DNA from: Eubacterium sp. CAG:274
GTDB lineage: Bacteria > Bacillota > Clostridia > Lachnospirales > CAG-274
Direction: 5' to 3'
DNA: 64,000 nt
NCBI GenBank assembly: GCA_000432155.1
Contig: FR888508.1
Location: forward strand, 158,041 to 222,040
The notes under the pieces were generated by a model, which saw only the letters and a program-made list of their open reading frames with translations, had not been told where the DNA came from and made no database searches. Made by a program: the position numbers and the translations under genes. Below are positions 1 to 8,784 of this stretch, one piece after another (the first letter of the stretch is position 1; each line of letters starts with the position of its first letter).

Positions 1-2095
1 AATCTTCTAAACTTGTACTAACTATAGCATTTTTAGGTTTAACAGCACTTATAAAATCCTGCGAATTAGCCTTTTTAGAACCACTTTTTGAAAGCAATAA
101 CACATCAGACTGTATACCTCTTTTATAGAAATCCCTTTCATATTTGTTTGAAATATTAAAAGGTATCAAAAATGTAACATCGTCTAATGCTACTTTAATT
201 CCATATTTGCCATACTTTCCTGAGCCTATATAATAACATTTATATTTAAGATTTTCAACAGCTTTTAATTCCTCGTCTTTTAAAACATAATGTATGCTTA
301 CATTATTCTTTTTAGCCAAATCCAATATATCTTGCAACTTTTCAGTTTTCTTGACATTTTTAGGTATATAAATATTTTTAGCATTTACATTTTTTAATAA
401 ATCCGGAATACCACCAATGACATAATTTTCAGAAGAAGTAATAAATATATCATCAATATTTTTTACATTATAATACTTCATATATGGAACTATTACCTTT
501 TCTCCTGTTGCACTATTTCCATATTTACCACCATTTATTACACCAACATAATCTCTGTCCCTTATCACTATACATTCAGCTTTATCTGCTGATAAAACAT
601 CAATTCTATTGTATTCGTTTGGTTTTATACGACATAAAAAGATACATAATATTATTGGTACGACATATATTAACTGCCTAGTTAAAGCAAATTTATACAA
701 AAATATAACTATCAAAAACATTGTAATTATAGTCAATAAGGGTACAGCACCTATTGTATATTTTGAAAAAGGTGTACCCGTTACAACTTTACATACAATA
801 TCAAAAAAATCAAAAGCCATAACAGCTGGTTTTAATGCAATAGCTCCTAAATGTATTGAAAAACAGCCTACAGCTATAGCCAAAAGACAGATTGGCAACA
901 CAAAACTAACGCAAGGTACTATTATCATATTTGAAACTGTATCAATGGGATTAAATGAATAAAAATGGTATACCGTTATAAGCTTACTTGTTACTCCAAT
1001 AAGAAATGTAACTATAAATAATCTAGCAAATTTATCCTCAATTTTATATTCTTTTATAATTTCAAAAGCCATACCTATTGTAAAAACACAACCAAAAGAA
1101 TACTGAAATCCTATATCATAAATATAGTATGGATTAAAGATAAGCAATGCTAAGCACGCAAATGCTGTAGACCCTATCAGGTTATATTTTCTGTAAAACA
1201 TATAACCAAACTGCAACACATAAATCATAGTTACTGCCCTAATAGTAGAAGCTGCACAACCAGTTATAACACAGTAAAAAGCCATAAACACTATCAAAAC
1301 AAATGACGCCATTTTTCTATTAAACTTATTTAATAAAAACAATATTATGCCGGCAAAAATAGAAATATGTAATCCGGATATTGCTAAAATATGTGCTACT
1401 CCTGCACTTCTATAAAGGTCGTATATGCTGTCACTTATGTCATCTTTATAACCTAAAACCATGGCAGCAATAATTCCTCTTTTGCTTTTTGGAGAAATTA
1501 TATGTATAACACTATAAATATTTTTTCTTAATTTATCTATTTTCAAATAAAGACTTTCTTCATTGGTTGAAATGTATTTTATTTTTCCAGACATAGTATA
1601 ATCTATTCTTTTAATTTTAGAATAATGGTAATTATCAAAATCAAAGGGATTTTTCTTTATTTCTGGGGTTTTTAATTTTCCAACTGCCTTTATGGTATCT
1701 CCTATATAAAGTCCTTTTTCGCCATAAACACATACCCTACATTTATCATTGTATATCTTACTGCCATTTTTAATTTCATCAACATCGACTATATATTTTC
1801 CACTTTCAGAATTTGCATATCCTGCACTTATTATTGTACCTGTAACCTGTACTTTTTTATTAGTGTTTACAATTTCTGGAAATAAATCTTTTTCTGTATT
1901 AATATTCATTATTGCAATTCCAGCAACAAATCCAAATATAAAAAATATACCTATTATATTTTTATTTAGCAACGAATATACTAAAGCTATTGATATAACA
2001 ATAAAAAGGACAGTATATGCCCAAGGAGCAAAATACTGTCCATAAAGTAATCCTATTACAAAAAATATCAATATACCGACTATTGGATTTTTCAT
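1..2095 (-). CDS. comEC: ComEC/Rec2-family DNA uptake channel (partial, C-terminus off window)
   Basis: Polytopic membrane protein expected to carry single-stranded DNA across the cytoplasmic membrane during natural transformation. I translated the minus strand from ATG at 2095; the frame is open to base 1, giving 698 codons with no stop, so the C-terminus lies outside. The family hallmark HILAISGLHI is at about residues 233-243, inside a run of hydrophobic helices. The N-terminal part carries the usual OB-like domain (about residues 60-170). The C-terminal metallo-beta-lactamase-like domain is present but degenerate: where active members have T-H-x-H/D-x-D-H, this one reads ITSSENYVIGG near residue 555, and the aspartate of the DTG/DGG site is N (NGG). 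It begins 8 bases after the GerMN gene, so it is the last visible gene of that operon. Family is secure; whether it works in DNA uptake is inference. Confidence 0.9.
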   Translation of the reverse strand, partial: MKNPIVGILIFFVIGLLYGQYFAPWAYTVLFIVISIALVYSLLNKNIIGIFFIFGFVAGIAIMNINTEKDLFPEIVNTNKKVQVTGTIISAGYANSESGKYIVDVDEIKNGSKIYNDKCRVCVYGEKGLYIGDTIKAVGKLKTPEIKKNPFDFDNYHYSKIKRIDYTMSGKIKYISTNEESLYLKIDKLRKNIYSVIHIISPKSKRGIIAAMVLGYKDDISDSIYDLYRSAGVAHILAISGLHISIFAGIILFLLNKFNRKMASFVLIVFMAFYCVITGCAASTIRAVTMIYVLQFGYMFYRKYNLIGSTAFACLALLIFNPYYIYDIGFQYSFGCVFTIGMAFEIIKEYKIEDKFARLFIVTFLIGVTSKLITVYHFYSFNPIDTVSNMIIVPCVSFVLPICLLAIAVGCFSIHLGAIALKPAVMAFDFFDIVCKVVTGTPFSKYTIGAVPLLTIITMFLIVIFLYKFALTRQLIYVVPIILCIFLCRIKPNEYNRIDVLSADKAECIVIRDRDYVGVINGGKYGNSATGEKVIVPYMKYYNVKNIDDIFITSSENYVIGGIPDLLKNVNAKNIYIPKNVKKTEKLQDILDLAKKNNVSIHYVLKDEELKAVENLKYKCYYIGSGKYGKYGIKVALDDVTFLIPFNISNKYERDFYKRGIQSDVLLLSKSGSKKANSQDFISAVKPKNAIVSTSLED

Positions 2096-2103
2096 ATTCC
2101 CTC

Positions 2104-3045
2104 TTATCTAATCATAGCTTCATTTCTTGAAAATAACTTACTAAAGTCAATTCCGTCTTTTTTACTATTTATCTTTTCGCCCTCAATAAGGAACTGTACT
2201 TTGTTTACACTATCTAATTCTGTAAGAGAGTCTACAATAGAATAAACTGTTGTCTGTTTGGTAACATTTGCTAATTTTTTATTTATAAATTCCTTTGAAA
2301 GATTTACATAACAAATACCATCTTCTGTTTTAATATCCTTAATCTGTGTAGATACTGGAATTGTCTTTTCAAGCATATTTTTTTCTGGGCCAGCAATAAG
2401 TTGTTCCACAATTTGGTATTCCAATGAAAGACTTTGCTTTACTTCAATACTTCTTTGCTCACTAGCAAGGCGAGTACCTGTTCTGTCAGCAAAATACAAT
2501 TCCACAACCTGCCAATTAGTCTTTTCAGGATTTACAGTAGGATTATTTCTTATGCTTTCTCTGTTAAATTTCCATGGTGTATTAGTCTGTGGCTCATTTA
2601 AAGTAATACCATTTACAGATACATAAACATCTTCAATAAAACTCATATCTGTAAGTGTGTACACCATAGCTCCAATACATAAAATTCTATCACTTGGAGA
2701 AAGTTTATTAAAACTAGGTTGCAAATCAATATAAGCTGTCTTATCTTTATAGGTTTTAGAATTAATATGAAAATCAGATGGCAAAACTAATGCTGAATTA
2801 TTAAATTTAGGTCCACTACCAAATTCATCAACAACTGTATTAAACATTACTTTATCATCATCAACTAGATTTACTGTCTTTTTTTCAATTCCTAAACAGC
2901 TTTCAGCAGAATTAACATAATACATATTATATGAAACTGTTCCCTCTGCCATTTTTACATCTCTAATATAAACAAATATACCAAAAATTATAGCAACAGC
3001 AATTATTGTGATTATAATAGACATAATAGTTTTTTTAGTATTCAT
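2104..3045 (-). CDS. GerMN-domain membrane-anchored protein
   Basis: 313 residues. One N-terminal transmembrane segment (about residues 8-27) without a lipobox cysteine, so it should be membrane-anchored and face outward. Two GerMN-type repeats follow, about residues 40-150 and 180-300; the second has the typical VVELYFADRTG start and the CYVNLSKEF motif. GerMN domains occur in the germination protein GerM and in lipoproteins encoded with sensor kinases. Here the gene sits between a sensor kinase (10 bases upstream) and comEC (8 bases downstream), the same arrangement as LpqB/GerMN proteins near two-component systems, so an accessory role in envelope sensing or spore-envelope biology is plausible. 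The exact function is not known. Confidence 0.75.
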   Translation of the reverse strand: MNTKKTIMSIIITIIAVAIIFGIFVYIRDVKMAEGTVSYNMYYVNSAESCLGIEKKTVNLVDDDKVMFNTVVDEFGSGPKFNNSALVLPSDFHINSKTYKDKTAYIDLQPSFNKLSPSDRILCIGAMVYTLTDMSFIEDVYVSVNGITLNEPQTNTPWKFNRESIRNNPTVNPEKTNWQVVELYFADRTGTRLASEQRSIEVKQSLSLEYQIVEQLIAGPEKNMLEKTIPVSTQIKDIKTEDGICYVNLSKEFINKKLANVTKQTTVYSIVDSLTELDSVNKVQFLIEGEKINSKKDGIDFSKLFSRNEAMIR

Positions 3046-3055
3046 ATAACCACCC

Positions 3056-4522
3056 CTAACTCTGCTGATACTTTAAAGGCAAACGCACAATAAATGTTGC
3101 ACCCTGACCTTCGCCACTTATAATTTTAACAGAACCATTGTGAAGAACTATTGTAGAATGGGTAATAGCAAGACCCAACCCTGTTCCTCCAGTTTCTCTA
3201 TCTCTAGTTTTGTCAATTCTATAAAATCTTTCAAAAATCTTACTCTGTTCTTCTTCATCAATACCAATACCAGTATCTTGAACAGTAATGTAACAATTCT
3301 GGTGGTCAGCATCAAGACTAACACTAACCTCCCCACCTACTGGAGTATACTTAACGCCATTTTCAACAAGGTTTGAAATAGCTAAACTAAGTTTTACTTC
3401 ATCAGCATCAATAGTAACTTCCTTTGTAGCATCATAATTAAGTGTAATACTCTTGTTATCTGCTAAAGGCTTTATTCTCTTTATAATATCCCTAAGCATT
3501 TTGTTTATATCAGTTTCAGCTATATTTAACTTTGCACCGTTGTAATCAAGACGCACAAGAGAAAGCAAGTCGTTTACAATATTTGTCATTCTATCTATTT
3601 CAGAATTAATATCCCTTAAAAACTCGCTATACATTTCTGTAGGAACATTTTCCTGTAATAAAATTGACTCTGTAAGAACTTTTATTGAACTTAACGGCGT
3701 TTTAAGTTCGTGGGATACATTGGAAACAAATTCTTGTCTTGATGAGTCCATTTGCTCCAACCTAGTAGTCATATTATTAATAGCCTCACTTAGGTGAGCA
3801 AATTCATCATGACCCTTTGTTTCAATTCTCTGGTGTAACTGCCCTGCTGATATTTTCTGTATAGTTACAGAAATATTTTTCAAAGGCTCCATTATAATCC
3901 TTGCCATTACAAAAACTAAAATTATAACTATAATAGCTATAAGTATGGCAATTACCATCCAACGAGCATTAATTTCACTTAAAAGTGTATGAATATCATC
4001 AAATGATGTTACTACAAGGACAGCACCTATTTTTTTAGATGCCGAATTTTCAATATACGCAGAGGCATAAACAGCCTTTTCATCTTGCCTTAAATTAGCC
4101 TCATCTCTACCGGAAAGAGCAACCAGTATTTCTGGCACAAGATAGACCTTACCAGTAGCAGAATTATTCGTATCAGATACAACATAGCCATTTGCGTCTA
4201 CAACAATAATTCTGAAACCGCCTTCACTACTTTTATCACTTAATTCAGCGATTAAATCGTCTTTTTTATTTGGAGAAGTAAGGTATCCTGCTTTCTGAAT
4301 AGACCCAGCTATTTTATTTGCCTGATAAAGAGCCTCTCTTTCACTTGACTCCTCAAAATATCGACCAAGAGTATGAACCATATAGATAGAGAATATAATA
4401 AGTGGAACTATACTCACAAGCAAAACAGCTGTAAAAAGTTTAAATCTAACGGTTTGATACCATCTTATTTTACTGGAAATAGTAACCAACTCCCCATTTA
4501 GTATGAATATACTCTGGCTCAC
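3056..4522 (-). CDS. Sensor histidine kinase (HAMP, HisKA, HATPase)
   Basis: Membrane sensor kinase of 488 residues from a GTG at 4522. Transmembrane helix 1 about 30-50, extracytoplasmic sensor about 51-186, helix 2 about 188-208, HAMP about 209-260. The phosphoacceptor is His271 in SHELKTP. The ATPase domain shows the N box (NLVENGVKYTP), the G1 box DTGIGID and the G2 box GGTGLGLAI. There is no PAS domain, so it is simpler than WalK. The start is uncertain: GTG 4522 gives a 53-base overlap with the regulator gene, and an in-frame TTG lies at 4489 directly after GGGGAG. Its partner is the OmpR-family regulator encoded just upstream, with which it is certainly cotranscribed. The signal is unknown. 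Confidence 0.88.
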   Translation of the reverse strand: MSQSIFILNGELVTISSKIRWYQTVRFKLFTAVLLVSIVPLIIFSIYMVHTLGRYFEESSEREALYQANKIAGSIQKAGYLTSPNKKDDLIAELSDKSSEGGFRIIVVDANGYVVSDTNNSATGKVYLVPEILVALSGRDEANLRQDEKAVYASAYIENSASKKIGAVLVVTSFDDIHTLLSEINARWMVIAILIAIIVIILVFVMARIIMEPLKNISVTIQKISAGQLHQRIETKGHDEFAHLSEAINNMTTRLEQMDSSRQEFVSNVSHELKTPLSSIKVLTESILLQENVPTEMYSEFLRDINSEIDRMTNIVNDLLSLVRLDYNGAKLNIAETDINKMLRDIIKRIKPLADNKSITLNYDATKEVTIDADEVKLSLAISNLVENGVKYTPVGGEVSVSLDADHQNCYITVQDTGIGIDEEEQSKIFERFYRIDKTRDRETGGTGLGLAITHSTIVLHNGSVKIISGEGQGATFIVRLPLKYQQS

Positions 4523-5162
4523 TAGGAACAGCCTCTATTTTTTCTCTTAATCTACGAACATGAACATCTACTGCTCTTACATCTCCAGGATAACCAGCAC
4601 CCCAAATTGTAGTAAGTAGATTATCTCTGCTATAAACCTTGCCAGGATTTTTCATAAACAATTCTAATAAATCAAATTCCTTAGCAGTAAGATTTTTTTC
4701 TTTGCCCTTTATAAAGCATCTTCTACTTTCAAGGTCAATTTCCAAATCTCTGGATTTTATAATATTGCTCTTTGATTCTTCGTGAGTAACAACTCTAACA
4801 CTTCTTCTTAATATAGCCTTGATTCTGGCTTTTAGTTCAAGAATATTAAAAGGTTTTGTAATATAGTCATCAGCACCATATTCAAGACCCATAATCTTGT
4901 CCATATCTTCGCCCTTTGCTGTAACCATAATAATAGGAACATTTGAAAATTCTCTAATCATACGGCATACTTCAAGACCGTCAATTTTAGGCAACATTAC
5001 ATCTAAAAGAATAATGGAATAGTTGTTATTTTTAGCAAGATTAAAGGCTTCCTCTCCGTCATATGCTACATCAACTTCCATATTTTCCTGTTCAAGGCTA
5101 AACTTTATTCCTTTTACAATTAATTTTTCATCATCAACAACCAAAATTTTGTTTGCCATCAT
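4470..5162 (-). CDS. OmpR/PhoB-family response regulator
   Basis: 230-residue transcription regulator. The receiver domain occupies about residues 4-118, with the acidic pocket DDE at 10-12, phosphoacceptor Asp54 (LLDVMLP), Thr in MVTAKGED and Lys in ITKPF. The winged-helix DNA-binding domain is at about 133-228 and ends in the usual DVHVRRLREKI and GVGYYF. It is the first gene of a minus-strand operon (regulator, kinase, GerMN protein, comEC). Two adjacent ATG codons (5162 and 5159) follow a GGGG ribosome site; I keep the first. It resembles WalR/PhoP-type regulators overall, but the neighbours (no YycH/YycI) do not support calling it walR. Confidence 0.88.
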   Translation of the reverse strand: MMANKILVVDDEKLIVKGIKFSLEQENMEVDVAYDGEEAFNLAKNNNYSIILLDVMLPKIDGLEVCRMIREFSNVPIIMVTAKGEDMDKIMGLEYGADDYITKPFNILELKARIKAILRRSVRVVTHEESKSNIIKSRDLEIDLESRRCFIKGKEKNLTAKEFDLLELFMKNPGKVYSRDNLLTTIWGAGYPGDVRAVDVHVRRLREKIEAVPSEPEYIHTKWGVGYYFQ

Positions 5163-5271
5163 TTCAACCCCTACATTTAATTATTCCTTTTTTACACTAC
5201 TCTATTTTCTGTCATAAAAATATTTTTGTCAACTGTATTTTAAAAATAAAATTAAAAAATCATTTTATCTC

Positions 5272-5300
5272 TTGAATTAGAATTAAAGTTATTATATAAT
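5272..5300 (+). promoter_or_regulatory. SigA-type promoter of the carboxypeptidase gene
   Basis: TTGAAT at 5272-5277, 17-base spacer, perfect TATAAT at 5295-5300. The coding start is 70 bases downstream. Confidence 0.65.
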
Positions 5301-5369
5301 ACATAGGTTGCTTTTTTAAGCAAAGGATTAAAATAAGCTTGCTTTGTAAATATTTTTAGGAGAAATTTT

Positions 5370-6977
5370 ATGTATAAAAGACATATTACTATATATATTA
5401 CCATATTTTCAATAATTTTAACAACATTTTTTTCAAATATTTATGCTCAGCCTACTTCTGTAGTTGAAACAACAACGGAGGCTACTACAGAAGAACCGTC
5501 AGTTATTAATAATTATGCTGACAGTTCTAAGGTTTTAAATATTGATGCAAGAGGAGCTATTCTTATTGACGCCAATACTGGTGTTACAATTTACGAAAAG
5601 AATTCTCACGAAAAACTTTATCCTGCAAGTATTACAAAAATAATGACTGCTTACCTTGCTTGTAAGTATGGTAAATTTGACGATACCCTTACAGCATCTC
5701 ACAATGCTATTTATGGCATAGGTCAAGGTAGTAGTATCATTGGTATACAAGAAGGCGAACAGATTTCTTTCCTTGATGGTCTTTATGGTATAATGATGGA
5801 ATCAGCTAACGAAGTTTGTATGATGGTTGCTGAACATATAGACGGTACTGTTGAAAAATTCGTAGAAAGAATGAATAAACAGGCTCAGGATTGGGGTTGT
5901 AAGGATACCCACTTTAATAACCCTCATGGTTTCCACGATGTAAACCACTACACTACCCCATACGATATGAGTTTAATAGCTTACAATGCTATTAAAGATG
6001 AAAACTTTAGTAAAATCTGGGGAACTGTAGACCATACAATTCCAGCTACTAATAAAAATCCTCAAAGATTTTTACATAACAAGGATAAAATGCTTAAACC
6101 AACTTCTGATTATTATTATCAGTATGCTATTGGTGGTAAAACAGGTTTCCATGATGATGCTAAAAACACTCTTGTAACTTGTGCTGAAAAAGATGGCGTA
6201 AAACTTATATCTGTTGTAATGAAAGCAAATGGTTATAATCAGGCTTATACAGACTCTAAGACATTACTTGACTACGGTTTTTCAGTTTACAAAGACAATA
6301 AGGTTTATACTGGCGGAACTTATACTGATAAAATTCCTGTATATCAGACTTATTTAAGTGAAGATTACAATGTTGGCGAATTAAATGTAACTGTTGCTGG
6401 CGATGTAAGTGCTAAACTTCCAAGTTTTGTTTCTGCCAAAGATGTAAAAACAAAGGCTGTAATCAATTACAGCAAAGACAATAATGATAAAAAGATATAT
6501 GCCCCTATAAAAGAGGGTGACAAAATCGGCACAATGGAATTTACATACAAAGATAAAACCATTGCTGCTGCTGATATTACAGCATCAAATACTGTAGAGG
6601 CAAAATCTGATAAACAACTTGCTGAAATGAAATTAATAAACAATGTTAAATCTTTTTTACATATGATTTTAAATGCTTTAATTTTCATTATTCCAGTTGT
6701 AATCATAATAATTATTTTATTAGTTGTCAGAAATAATATTAATAAAAAGAAAAAGAAGAAACGCAGAAAGAAATCTTCTTCTCACAATTCCACAAAAAGA
6801 CACTCATCAAATAGCGGTTCTGGTTCAAAAACCAGAAGTAGTAGTTCATCAAGAGCAAGAAGTGCTGACGAATTGAGATTACAAAAAAGAAGACGCGAAA
6901 TGCAAAGGTCAATGGAGGAAAGACGCAGAAGATCTGAAAGCTCAGACAGACCTCCTATAAGACGAAGAAGACAGTAA
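5370..6977 (+). CDS. D-alanyl-D-alanine carboxypeptidase (S11) with basic cytoplasmic tail
   Basis: Penicillin-binding protein that trims the terminal D-Ala from peptidoglycan stem peptides. A signal peptide (residues 1-26, ending IYAQ) is followed by a short Thr/Glu linker. Catalytic motifs are all present: S87-x-x-K90 (SITK), S145-A-N147 and K257-T-G259. A PBP5-like C-terminal domain follows at about 305-410. Most family members end in an amphipathic helix; this one has a true membrane helix at about 430-455 and then some 80 residues made almost only of Lys, Arg and Ser, ending PPIRRRRQ, at 535 residues total against about 400 usual. The start is fixed by AGGAGA seven bases upstream of ATG 5370. 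It is monocistronic between its own promoter and terminator. Confidence 0.9.
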   Translation: MYKRHITIYITIFSIILTTFFSNIYAQPTSVVETTTEATTEEPSVINNYADSSKVLNIDARGAILIDANTGVTIYEKNSHEKLYPASITKIMTAYLACKYGKFDDTLTASHNAIYGIGQGSSIIGIQEGEQISFLDGLYGIMMESANEVCMMVAEHIDGTVEKFVERMNKQAQDWGCKDTHFNNPHGFHDVNHYTTPYDMSLIAYNAIKDENFSKIWGTVDHTIPATNKNPQRFLHNKDKMLKPTSDYYYQYAIGGKTGFHDDAKNTLVTCAEKDGVKLISVVMKANGYNQAYTDSKTLLDYGFSVYKDNKVYTGGTYTDKIPVYQTYLSEDYNVGELNVTVAGDVSAKLPSFVSAKDVKTKAVINYSKDNNDKKIYAPIKEGDKIGTMEFTYKDKTIAAADITASNTVEAKSDKQLAEMKLINNVKSFLHMILNALIFIIPVVIIIIILLVVRNNINKKKKKKRRKKSSSHNSTKRHSSNSGSGSKTRSSSSSRARSADELRLQKRRREMQRSMEERRRRSESSDRPPIRRRRQ

Positions 6978-6999
6978 TAAAAAATTAAAAATAAGACAC

Positions 7000-7042
7000 A
7001 ATAAGGTAGAAGTTGAATTTCAGCTTCTACCTTATTTCTTAT
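7000..7042 (+). terminator. Intrinsic terminator after the carboxypeptidase gene
   Basis: Inverted repeat of about 18 bp, AATAAGGTAGAAG paired with CTTCTACCTTATT, with a short loop and a T-rich tail. Confidence 0.75.
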
Positions 7043-7138
7043 TTGTTCTTAAATACAATATAAAAGCAAAGTAATCATTTACAATACTGAATTTTTTATT
7101 AATTTAATAAAAAAACTAACTTAAAAACTGCATTTCTA

Positions 7139-7167
7139 TTGATTTTAAAATAAAAATATAGTATTAT
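7139..7167 (+). promoter_or_regulatory. SigA promoter of the uxaBAC operon
   Basis: TTGATT at 7139-7144, 17-base spacer, TATTAT at 7162-7167. A small inverted repeat GTAAA-N5-TTTAC (7176-7190) lies just after the expected start of transcription and could be an operator, but it is too short to assign. Confidence 0.65.
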
Positions 7168-7217
7168 GTAAATAGGTAAAATAACTTTACTATAATATTA
7201 TGGAGGTAATATATCCC

Positions 7218-8762
7218 ATGGAAAATTTAAACAGACAACTTTTAACAAACGGTTTTAAATTCAACGATGATTTAAAAATCGGTACAAAGAAAACTCTCTC
7301 TGAAAAAATAGTTCAGTTCGGTGAAGGTAATTTCCTTCGTGCCTTTGTTGACTATATGTTCGACGAAATTAATGAACAGGGCTTATTTGAAGGTGGTATC
7401 ACTCTTATCCAGCCTATCCCTGGTGGTGACTTCTTGAGAAATGTTCTTAACGAACAGGAAGGTCTTTACACTCTTATTGCTAGAGGTCGTGAAGATGGCA
7501 AGGAAGTTGCAGCTAAAAGACTTATTACTTGCGTAAACAGATGTATCAACCCATATGTTGACCTTGATACATACAACACTTGTGCAAAGAACCCTGAACT
7601 CAGATTCGTAGTTTCTAACACTACTGAAGCTGGTATTTCTTGGAAAGAAGAAGATATGATTACTGACCAGCCACAGGACTCTTTCCCTGCTAAGGTTTGT
7701 AACTTCTTATATGTAAGATTTAAGGAATTCAATGGCGATATGAACAAGGGTCTTGTATTTATCCCTTGCGAACTTATTGATGATAACGGTAAGACATTAA
7801 AGAAGTATGTTCTTCAGCATGCTGCTAACTGGAAGTTAGGCGATGAATTCATCAACTGGATTGAAAATGCTTGTATCTTCACTAGCACACTTGTTGATAG
7901 AATCGTTACTGGTTACCCTCGTGAAGAAGCTGAAGCATTATGCGAACAGTTTGGTTACAAGGATAATGCTATTGACACAAGTGAAATCTTCCACACTTGG
8001 GTTATTGAAGGCCCTGCTGAACTTGAAAAGGAACTCCCATTCCCTAAGGCTGGTCTTAAAGTTATCTTTACTCCAGATGTAAAGCCATACAAGAAGAGAA
8101 AGGTTAGAATCCTTAACGGTGCTCATACTTGTTCTGTACTTGGTGCTTTCCTTGCTGGTCACAACTTAGTTGGCGAATTAATGGCAGATAAGATGTTCTA
8201 CAAGTACCTTGAAGATGCTCTTAACAACGAAATCATTCCTGCTATCGTTAGCCCAGAACTTACTCTTGAAGACCTCAAGGGCTTTGCTGATGCTGTATTC
8301 GATAGATTCCAGAATCCATTCATCAAGCATAAGCTTTTAGACATTTCTTTAAATTCTACTTCTAAGTGGGAAGCTCGTGTACTTCACACTATTAACGAAT
8401 ACTATGCACAGAAAAAGGAACTTCCTAAGATTCTTACTTTCTCATTTGCTGCATACCTTGCATTCTACAGAGGTACTGAAATTAGAGAAGGTGCTTTAAT
8501 CGGTAAAAGAGGCGACGAAGAATACTTAATCAAGGATGCTCCAGAAGTTCTCGAATTCTACAAGAATGCTTGGACAGGCGTTGATGTTACTGATAAGGCT
8601 CAGATTGCTGAACTCGTTACTAAGGTTTGCGGAAATAAAGACTTCTGGCTTGGCGAAGACCTTAATACTGAATTAGGTAACTTCCCTACAGTTGTTGCAG
8701 ACCACTTATACAATATCTTAAACAACGGTGTTGTTTCTGAAGTTGAAAAGGTTTTAGCATAA
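7218..8762 (+). CDS. uxaB: Tagaturonate reductase (altronate oxidoreductase)
   Basis: NADH-dependent reduction of D-tagaturonate to D-altronate, the second step of galacturonate catabolism, in the cytoplasm. The 514-residue protein is of the mannitol dehydrogenase family: N-terminal Rossmann part with VQFGEGNFLRAFVDY, then the C-terminal helical domain with the catalytic-lysine region around KPYKKRKVRILNGAHT. An upstream in-frame ATG at 7200 overlaps the ribosome site itself (GGAGG 7202-7206), so I start at ATG 7218. First gene of a three-gene operon with uxaA and uxaC. Codon choice is strongly biased to AAG, AAC and CTT, unlike most of the window, suggesting high expression. Sequence-level recognition is strong. 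Confidence 0.93.
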   Translation: MENLNRQLLTNGFKFNDDLKIGTKKTLSEKIVQFGEGNFLRAFVDYMFDEINEQGLFEGGITLIQPIPGGDFLRNVLNEQEGLYTLIARGREDGKEVAAKRLITCVNRCINPYVDLDTYNTCAKNPELRFVVSNTTEAGISWKEEDMITDQPQDSFPAKVCNFLYVRFKEFNGDMNKGLVFIPCELIDDNGKTLKKYVLQHAANWKLGDEFINWIENACIFTSTLVDRIVTGYPREEAEALCEQFGYKDNAIDTSEIFHTWVIEGPAELEKELPFPKAGLKVIFTPDVKPYKKRKVRILNGAHTCSVLGAFLAGHNLVGELMADKMFYKYLEDALNNEIIPAIVSPELTLEDLKGFADAVFDRFQNPFIKHKLLDISLNSTSKWEARVLHTINEYYAQKKELPKILTFSFAAYLAFYRGTEIREGALIGKRGDEEYLIKDAPEVLEFYKNAWTGVDVTDKAQIAELVTKVCGNKDFWLGEDLNTELGNFPTVVADHLYNILNNGVVSEVEKVLA

Positions 8763-8784
8763 TTAAATAAATTCGGAGGAAAAT

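Noticed and set aside
484..2045. Three plus-strand open frames in the first 2 kb
   Set aside because: They lie inside the minus-strand comEC frame, which is continuous from 2095 to the window edge with a clear family motif; the plus frames have no ribosome sites or recognisable products.
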